A stretch of 64,000 nucleotides of DNA from Micromonospora echinospora (lineage in GTDB: Bacteria > Actinomycetota > Actinomycetes > Mycobacteriales > Micromonosporaceae). Location: assembly GCF_900091495.1 (NCBI RefSeq), contig NZ_LT607413.1, positions 1,426,001 through 1,490,000 on the forward strand, in the 5' to 3' direction. Made by a program: the position numbers and the translations under genes. The notes under the pieces were generated by a model. It had not been told where the DNA came from. It did no database searches and saw only the letters and a program-made list of their open reading frames with translations. Below are positions 35,801 to 43,600 of this stretch, piece by piece; positions within the stretch are counted from its first letter, which is position 1, and each line of letters starts with the position of its first letter.

Positions 35801-37625
35801 GCATCCCGAAGTGGGCGGCCAGGTCGGTGGTCCGCGGGGCGAACTCCGCCTCCAGACCGGGGAAGACCGAGATGAGCTTGCCGCCGCCGGCCAGCAGCGG
35901 GTCCGGGGTGAACCAGATGTCCCGGCCGCCCCGCCACGCCTGGCCCCGGGCCACCGTCTTGCGGGCCACGGTGAGCAGCTTCTCGCTGGGGTTGACGATG
36001 CCGAGCCGGACACGTTCGGCGTCGCCGACCGGGCCGGGCGCGGCCTGGGCCCGCTCCGCGCCGAGCCGGCGTACCGTCGCGTCGTCGGAGGCGAGCAGTT
36101 CGGCCAGGGCGGCCGGGGTCGGCGCGGCGAGCCAGAGGACCTGGTCCGGCTCGTCCACCACGACCTTCCCGTCGGCCGTCGCGGTCAGCCCGGACGTCGG
36201 CAGGGCGACCCCGGCCGAGTCGGTCACCTGCTCGACGATCACGTGGGCGTTGATCCCGCCGAAACCGAAGGCGTTCACCCCGGCCCGGCGCGGACCGTCG
36301 CTCTCCCACGGCTGGGCGGCGGTGATCGGCGCGAACCGGGTTCCGGCCATTTCGGCGCGTGGGTTGTCGCAGTGCAGGGTGGGCAGGAGCACGCCCCGGT
36401 AGACGGCGAGGGTCGCCTTGATCAGGCCGGCGGCACCAGCCGCCGGCATGGTGTGGCCGATCATCGACTTCACCGAGCCGATCACCGGCTTCGGCCCGCC
36501 CCGGTACGCCCCGAAGGTCTGCCCGATGGTGGTCAGCTCGGCCGCGTCGCCGGTGGGGGTGCCGGTGCCGTGCGCCTCCAGCAGGCCCACCGCGTCCGGC
36601 GCGGTCGGGTCGAGTCCGGCCGCCGCCCAGGCCCGCTCGATGGCCAGCACCTGACCGGAGACCGCCGGGTTGAACATGCTCGCCGACTTGCCGTCGCTGG
36701 AGACCCCGCTGCCCCGGATCACCGCGTAGACCCGGTCGCCGTCGCGGAGCGCGTCGGCGTACCGCTTGAGCACCACGATGCCGGTGCCCTCGCCGATCAG
36801 CAGCCCGTCGGCGTTCGCGTCGAACGGCCGGATCTCGCCCTGCCGGGACAGCGCCCGGAGCTGGTTGAACACCGACCAGAAGCTGATGTCGTGCACGTGG
36901 TGCACGCCGCCGGCGAGCACCGCGTCCAACCGGCCGTTCTGGAGTTCGGTGATGCCCTGGTCGACCGCGATCAGCGACGAGGCGCAGGCCGCGTCGATGG
37001 TGTACGCCGGGCCGCGCAGGTTGAGCCGGTTCGCCACCCGGGAGGCGGCCAGGTTCGGCACCAGGCCGATCGTCCCCTCCGGCTGGTACGGGCCGAGCCG
37101 CTCGTCGAACTTCTTGCGGAGCATCTCCAGCCGGGCCGGGTCGACGTCCGGGATCAGCTCCCGGAGGATGCTGATGACCTGGCTGGACATCCGGACCCGC
37201 TGGGCGTACCGGGCCTGGGCGGGGCTGAGGATGCCGCCCCGGCCCAGGATCACCCCGACCCGCTCCCCCGACGGGAGCCGGTCCGGGCCGCCCGCGTCGT
37301 CGATGGCCTTCGCGGCCACCTCCAGCGTGATGAGCTGGTCGGGTTCGATCTCGTGCACCGAGGCGGGCATCACGCCGAACTTCAGCGGCTCGAAGGTGGC
37401 GTACTCGTCGACGAAGCCACCCCGCCGGCAGTACATCCGGTCCGCCCGGTGGGCCTGCTCCGGGTCGTAGAACTCCTCGTCCCAGCGGTGCTCCGGGACG
37501 TCGGTGATCGCGTCCACCCCGGCGACCAGGTTGCGCCAGTAGCTGTCCAGGTCGGCGGCGCCGGGCATGAGCGCCGCCATACCGACGATCGCGATCTGCT
37601 GGTCGGGCTTGGTCACGACGCTCAC
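32820..37625 (-). CDS. Iterative type I synthase B: KS-AT-DH-PPTase
   Basis: 1601 aa from a GTG overlapping the previous stop (GTGA). KS residues 8-465 has Cys214 ('DAACASSL'), His352 ('EAHGTGT') and His391, so it is a true condensing domain and not a chain-length factor. AT 585-860 has 'GHSIG' (Ser650) and 'SAFH', malonyl type. A Pro/Ala linker follows. A double-hotdog DH spans 1080-1335 with 'RDHCFF' (His1099) and 'DNALQ' (Asp1256). The last 230 residues look like a Sfp-type phosphopantetheinyl transferase ('KDAVRGR', 'GNDPSGRPFV', 'VGIDVAEI', 'RFRAARETVGKAEG'). The layout recalls PUFA synthases and enediyne synthases. Confidence 0.9.
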   Translation of the reverse strand: MSVVTKPDQQIAIVGMAALMPGAADLDSYWRNLVAGVDAITDVPEHRWDEEFYDPEQAHRADRMYCRRGGFVDEYATFEPLKFGVMPASVHEIEPDQLITLEVAAKAIDDAGGPDRLPSGERVGVILGRGGILSPAQARYAQRVRMSSQVISILRELIPDVDPARLEMLRKKFDERLGPYQPEGTIGLVPNLAASRVANRLNLRGPAYTIDAACASSLIAVDQGITELQNGRLDAVLAGGVHHVHDISFWSVFNQLRALSRQGEIRPFDANADGLLIGEGTGIVVLKRYADALRDGDRVYAVIRGSGVSSDGKSASMFNPAVSGQVLAIERAWAAAGLDPTAPDAVGLLEAHGTGTPTGDAAELTTIGQTFGAYRGGPKPVIGSVKSMIGHTMPAAGAAGLIKATLAVYRGVLLPTLHCDNPRAEMAGTRFAPITAAQPWESDGPRRAGVNAFGFGGINAHVIVEQVTDSAGVALPTSGLTATADGKVVVDEPDQVLWLAAPTPAALAELLASDDATVRRLGAERAQAAPGPVGDAERVRLGIVNPSEKLLTVARKTVARGQAWRGGRDIWFTPDPLLAGGGKLISVFPGLEAEFAPRTTDLAAHFGMPNRPWSMEDLGQHGAGLIEVGKMLHEALRRMNVTPDAVAGHSIGEWTAAAVSGQADGASMDEFLAMFSAESVEISGYVFAAAATAADQVTPLLPDFPGVVLSHDNAPQQCVVNGPEAEVDRLVEVLRGRNVFCQKLPFKSAFHTPIFGDGLRSIGDALGRLRVQPSQLPIWSGTLAAPCPDDLDEVRHLFIRHMMEPVWFRQTVANMYDAGFRVFLQVGAGQLASLIDDNLRGKDHLAIPVNVSHRGGLNQLRRVATALWVEGGSPDLRVLSTPGGRAPVAKSTVGTGKRGPTIKLDLGGPLVRLGEDAAGMLGLPTPGNGSAVAATPTEPAQPAAPAATGETAGALAALSQLAGHSRAAAELAALLRDTAQGTASVLARAGGTAPPVQQRPAAPATPPAAAPRSPVVPPAAARTGAAPAAAPRPGTAPSAAPPAPPRAGVPAVARPVAPAVAPQRPATPPVARPAPAASREVGRVTLRVSIETMPYLRDHCFFVQPDDWPNIEDRWPVVPATALVQHMMDAAEQLLPGQRVIEVHDAKFNRWLIAEPAQDVEITVREAGGNRYTCSIGSYARATVEMGAAYPEPTEQPWTHDPATERPTTLPADEMYAERLMFHGPRFQGVTAIHAIGDMHVRGVVTAPVPPGALLDNALQVIGNWLITTQPIRTVALPVGLRNVQFFGPPPPAGRAFECVARVRSIDDGQLVADTQLSYQGRVWAQINGAVDRRFDSHPQARVAERFPERYPMSQFQPEGWTMAFDCWTDLVTRGMAARGILGGAANAEYERHPAKTRKQWMLGRIAAKDAVRGRLWEDGHTDIYPIELTVGNDPSGRPFVQAREGRDWRDCDVSLAHCQEIGVAIAKPRTPGEPVGGPGVGIDVAEIADLPAGCALDPAETALLASLAGADAARRQLWATRFRAARETVGKAEGVGPAGGPHPIVVRAATDEALTVETAGRTYRVGHREVANPDDLPPRRYVVAWTWGPEPATAPGGTRS

Positions 37626-40600
37626 CAGCCCGACGCGGTGTAGACGACGGAGGTGTCGCTCGGCTCGGCCCAGGCCAGCTCACGGAGCAGGCTGAGCGCG
37701 CCCTCCTCCGGGTCGATCAGGCCGATGCCGCGGCGGGCGTACTCCCGGCTCAGCTCGGCGGTGACCATGCCGCCGTGGCCGGCGCCCGGGGCCCACGGGC
37801 CCCAGTGGACGGTCAGGCAGCGGATCCCGGTCTGGGTGGACCAGCGGGTGCCGATGGTGTCCAGGGCGTCGTTGGCGGCGGCGTAGTCGGACTGGCCCCG
37901 GTTGCCGTAGGCGGCGGCGATGCTGCCGAAGAAGACCACGAACTTCGGCTGGTCGGGCAGCTCGTCGAGACCGGCGAGCACCGCGCGGGCCCCGTTGACC
38001 TTGACGTCGAAGACCCGGGTGAAGGACGCCGGGTCCTTCTCGGCGATCAGCTTGTCCTCGATGATGCCGGCCGCGTAGACCAGGCCGTCGAGCCGACCGT
38101 GGTGCTGGTGGATCTCGGCGAGCAGGGCCTTCGTCGCGTCCGCGTCCCGCACGTCGAGAGTGTGGTAGCGCACCTCGCCGCCGAGTTCGGTCAGCTCGGC
38201 GATGGTCGCCTCGACCTCCCGGCCGGCCATGATGGCCTGCGCCCGGCGCTCGATCTCGGCCGGTGCGCGCAGCCCCTGCTTCACCAGCGCGGCGCGCAGC
38301 TCGGTCTTGTCCCGGGCGGCGGCCAGCGCCGCGTCCTCCGGACCCGCCGGCCTGGGGGTGCGGCCCACCAGCTCGATCCGGCACCGGCCGGCCGAGGCGA
38401 GGGTACGGGCGAACCAGGGGGTGATGCCCCGGGCCCCACCGATCAGGACGACCACCGACTCGTGGCTGAGGCCGAGCGCGGCGACCTCCGAGGCTCCTTC
38501 ACCGGCCGGGCCGGCACCCCGCGAGGCGAGCGCACCCAGGTCCACCTGGACCAGGTCGGCGACGTACCGCTCGTCGCCACGCCGGGCGACCACCGGGGGC
38601 TTCTCCTCGCCGACGGTCAGCAGTTCGTCGAGGAGCTGCCGGGCCAGGACCTCCGGTTCCGTCTCGACGTCCAGCTCGACGAAGCGGGCGGTCAGCTCCG
38701 GGTACTCCCGGGCGATGGTGCGGAACAGGCCGGGCATGCCGTCGGCGGTGCCGCCGGCCGCCGGGGCGCCGGCGCCGATCAACCAGCGCGGCCCGGTCGC
38801 CAGCACCCGCTTGACCAGCGGGAACACCGACGGCAGCAGGGGTCCTTCGGTGCGGGTGAGCCCGTCGAGCAACAGGAACCCGTCGAAGCCCTGGTCGGCC
38901 TGCTCGCTGTCGAGGACGCCGAGCTGGCCGCCCGCGCCGTGCTCACCGAGCAGCTCGGCCAGGTACGCCCCGACCGCGCCGCCACCGGTGATCAGGAACT
39001 GCTTGCCGGCGAGGAGTTCGGCGGGGTCGCCGAGGGACGCGGGCCGGACCGACTCCCGGGGCACCAGGCGCTTCGGCGGGATGCCGGGGTTCGCCAGTTC
39101 CTCGGTCGCGGCCGGGGCGGGGGCCGGCGCAGCCTCGACCGGGGCGGCCGTGGCGTTCATCTTCTGGTCGAGCCAGGTGACCATGGCCCGCACGGTGCGC
39201 GCCTTGACCAGGTCCTCCAGCTCCGACTCGTCACCCTCCACCGCGAGATCCAGCCGCGACGCGACCTCACCGGCCACCTCAGCCCGCTTGATCGAGTCGA
39301 TCGACAGATCCGCCTCAAGATCCAGATCCAACTCGATCAGATCCACCGGATAACCCGTCCGCTCACTGATCACCGCCAGGATCGCGGCCTGGAAGTCCGC
39401 CAACGACGCACCACCCGCCGGAGCAGCCGGGACGGCCGGAGCCGCGACGGCGGGCGCGGTGGCGACCGGAGCGGAGACCGTGACGGTGGCGGACATCTTC
39501 GCCTCGAGCCAGGTGACCATGGCCCGCACGGTGCGCGCCTTGACCAGGTCCTCCAGCTCCGACTCGTCACCCTCCACCGCGAGATCCAGCCGCGACGCGA
39601 CCTCACCGGCCACCTCAGCCCGCTTGATCGAGTCGATCGACAGATCCGCCTCAAGATCCAGATCCAACTCGATCAGATCCACCGGATAACCCGTCCGCTC
39701 ACTGATCACCGCCAGGATCGCGGCCTGGAAGTCCGCCAACGACGCACCACCCGCCGGAGCGGCCGGCGCGGCCACGGGTGCCACGGCGACGGCGGCCGGG
39801 GCGGCGGTGCTGCCCATCCGCTGGTCGAGCCAGGTGACCATGGCGCGGACGGTGCGCGCCTTGACCAGGTCCTCCAGCTCCGACTCGTCACCCTCCACCG
39901 CGAGACTCAGCCGCGACGCGACCTCACCGGCCACCTCAGCCCGCTTGATCGAGTCGATCGACAGATCCGCCTCAAGATCCAGATCCAACTCGATCAGATC
40001 CACCGGATAACCCGTCCGCTCACTGATCACGGCGAGGATCGCGTTCTGAAAGTCCGCCAGCGAGGGACCGGCCGGGGCGGCCGGCGCGGGTGCCGGCGGG
40101 GCGACGGGCGCGGGGGCGTACGTGGTCGCCGTCGCGGTCGTCGCGGACCCGCCGTTGGTGGAGACCGCCATCGCCGGGACCGGCGCCGGCTCGGCCACCG
40201 GGACGAACTGCGCCGGGGCGTACTGCACGGGCGCGGCCGGAGCCACCGCCGAGCCGTTCGGGTACCCGTCGGTCCGGTGCGGTTCGGCCGGCTGCCAGAC
40301 CAGGCGTCCGCCGCTGCCGCCGTCACCGAGGAAGGCGAGCATGATGTCCCGCTGCGAGGCGATCATGTCCCGGGTGGTCCGCAGGAACTCGCCGAGCAGC
40401 TCGCCCCGGATGTCCTGCACGACGTGCTGGACGGGGACGGGCGCGGGGGCTGCGGCGGGGGCGTGGGAGTGGGCACCGTTCGAGGGGCTCATCGGCAACT
40501 CCTTGACGATTCGGGGAGGGGTCATGCCGCCGGGGAGGCAGTCGCCGTTCTGGTCGCGGACGAGTTGCCCGTCGACCGTCCAGACCGGACGGCGGTTCGG

Positions 40601-43600
40601 CGCGGCGTCGCGGGGCCGGCCGCTGACCCGTCCGTGGAACAGCCAGTCGGTACGGACCGGCACGCCGGCGCAGGCGATCTCGCCGACCGAGATGAGGAAT
40701 CCGCGCAGTCCGTCGGCCGGTCCACGCTCGGTGGCGACGGCCCGGTACGGCCGGTCGCCGAGCACCGCCTTCACCAGCTTGCTGAGCACCTGGCCGGGGC
40801 CGACCTCGACGAAGGTGCGGGCACCGGCGGCGTACATGGCCTCGATCTGCTCGACGAAGCGGACCGGTTCCCCGATCTGCTCGGCGAGCTGCTGGCGGAG
40901 CTGGTCGAGGTTGTCGACGTAGGGGGCGGCGGTCAGGTTGGACCAGACCGGGATGCGCGGTTCGCTGATCCGCCGGTCGGCGAGCACCTCGGCGAAGCGC
41001 TCCACCGCGCCGGCCACCAGCGGGCTGTGGAAGGCGCAGGCAACCGGGATCAGCTTCGCCGAGACACGGGCCTCCTTGAGCGCCACCACCGCCGCCTCGA
41101 CCTTGGCGGTCGGGCCGGAGATGACGATCTGCTTCGGCGCGTTCCGGTTGGCGAGCACCACCTCGCTGGTCAGCCCGGCGCTGGCCAGCACCTGGGCGAC
41201 CTGCTCGGGCGTGGCGCTGACCGCGGCCATGGTGCCCGGGTCCTCGCCGGGGGTCGCGCCGAGGATCGCCGCAGCCCGCTCCCGGCTGAGTTCGAGCAGC
41301 GTACGGGCGTCGAACGCACCGGCGACGCAGAGTCCGACGAGTTCGCCGTAGCTGTGCCCGCCGGTCATGTCCGGCCGGACGCCGAGGCGGCGCAGCAGGT
41401 GGTCCACGGCGAGGCCGCCGATGCCCAGCACCGGCTGGGCGACCCGGGTGTCCCGGACCCGTTCCTCCTGCCGCTTGCGGCTGGCCGGGTCGAAGGCGGT
41501 CGGCGGGAAGAGCAGCTCCGCCGCGTCGCGGTCCAGTTCCAGGTAGTGCCGCAGCTCGGGGAAGGTGACGAAGAGTTCGGCGAGCGCGCCGGGGCGCTGG
41601 CTGCCCTGGCCGGGGAAGAGGAAGGCCACCTTGCCGGGGTCGGCGTCGTCGGCCGGTTGCACCAGTCCCTTGGCGGGGTCGTGCTCACCGGCGAGGGCCC
41701 GCCGCAGCAGGGTGTCCAGTTCGGTCACGTCCCGGGCGACGATCGCGACCCGGGTCGGTCCCCGCCGTCCGGCGGCCTCCCCGGCCACCTGGGCGGCCAG
41801 TTCGGCGAGGCGGCCGGGCCGGTCCCGGTCCCCGTCGGCGGCCAGCCGGTCGGCAAGCTGCACGATCGCCTGGTGGGCGGCGGCCCGGTCGACGCCGGGG
41901 AAGCAGAACAGTTCCGCCGGCCAGGTGCGCCGGGCGTGCCGGGGCTCCGGGGCGTCACCGTAGGCGGCGAGCACGGTGTGGAAGTTGGTGCCGCCGAACC
42001 CGAAGGCGCTCACCCCGGCGATCCGCTCCCGGGCCGGGGCCGCCCAGGGGCGGGCCTCGGTGTAGAAGGCGAACGGGCTCTGCTCCGGGTGCCAGGCCGG
42101 GTTGGGCCGTTCCAGGTGGATGGTCGGCGGGCGGATGCCGTTGTAGAGGGAGAGCGCCACCTTGATCACGCCGGCCAGGCCGGCGGCGCACTTGGTGTGC
42201 CCGATCTGCGACTTCACCGAGCCGAGCGCGCAGCTTCCGGGCTCCGCGCCGGCCTCGGCGAACATCCGGGTGAGCGTCTCCAGTTCGGTCCGGTCGCCGA
42301 CCACCGTGCCGGTGCCGTGCGCCTCGACCAGGCCGACCTCGCGCGGCGAGATGCCGCTGCGGCGGTACGCCCGGTCCAGGGCCCGGCGCTGCCCGTCCGT
42401 CCGGGGCGCGGTGAGGCCGAGGGCACGGCCGTCGCTGGAGCCGCCGAGCCCCTTGACCACCGCGTAGATCCGGTCGCCGTCCCGCTCGGCGTCGGCGAGC
42501 CGCTTCAGCACGATGCAGGTGACGCCCTCGCCGAGGGCGATGCCGTCACCGGTCGAGTCGAACGGCCGGGACCGGCCGGTCGGCGAGAGCGCGTGCGCGG
42601 AGGTGAACATCAGGTAGTCGTTGATGCCGTTGTGCAGGTCCGCGCCGCCGCAGATCATCATGTCGCTGTCGCCGCTGGCCAGCTCCTTGCAGGCGGCGTC
42701 CATCGCGGCCAGTGACGAGGCGCAGGCCGCGTCGATGGTGTAGTTGGGACCGCCCAGGTCGAGCCGGTTCGCCACCCGGCCGGCGATCACGTTCGCCAGC
42801 ACGCCGGGGAAGCTGTCCTCGGTGACCGTGGGGAGCAGTTCCTCCATCTCGGCGGGCACGTCGCCGAGGTACGCCGGAAGCATGGTGCGCAGGGTCTGCG
42901 CGTGGCCCATGTCGCTGCCGGCCTCCGCGCCGAACACCACGCCGGTGCGGGAGTGGTCGACTCCCGGGGCGTCGTACGCGTACCCGGCGTCGACCAGTGC
43001 CCGGTGGGAGATCTCCAGGGCGAGCAGCTGGGTCGGGTCGATGCTGGCCAGGGCGGCCGGGGGGATGCCGTAGCCGATCGCGTCGAACGGCACCGGCTCG
43101 ATGAAGCCGCCCCACTTGGAGACGCTGATCCGGCCGGTCTGCCCGGGGCCGACCTCCGGGGCGTAGTAGAGGTCGGTGTCCCAGCGCTGCGGGGGCACCT
43201 CGCCGACGGCGTCCGCGCCGCTGAGCACCGTACGCCAGAAGCTCTCCAGGTCCGGCGAGCCGGGCAGGATGCAGGCCATCCCGACGATCGCGATGTCCAG
43301 CGGCGCGGGGGCGTCCTCGACCTCGGCGGGCGGCGCCAGCCGGTCCCGGATCACGTCCAGGCTGTTCCCGTGGTACTCGCGGGCTCCCGCGCTGACCGAG
43401 TCGTGCAGCCCGGCGATGGTGGTCGCGCTGTCCCGCAGCACCGCCACCTGTCCGGCCATGAACATGCCCTCGGCGGCCTGCGTGTCCTCGTCGACCGAGC
43501 GCAGCGTGTCGCCCTCGCGGACGATGCCCTTGCTGGCGATCCGGGCCCGGCCGATGTTGAGCTTCTCGAGTTCCTGCCACGCCTCGCGGCTCTCCACCCC

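Noticed and set aside
39169..40065. CRISPR-like array
   Set aside because: The repeats are 240-256 bases, in frame, and encode ACP domains.
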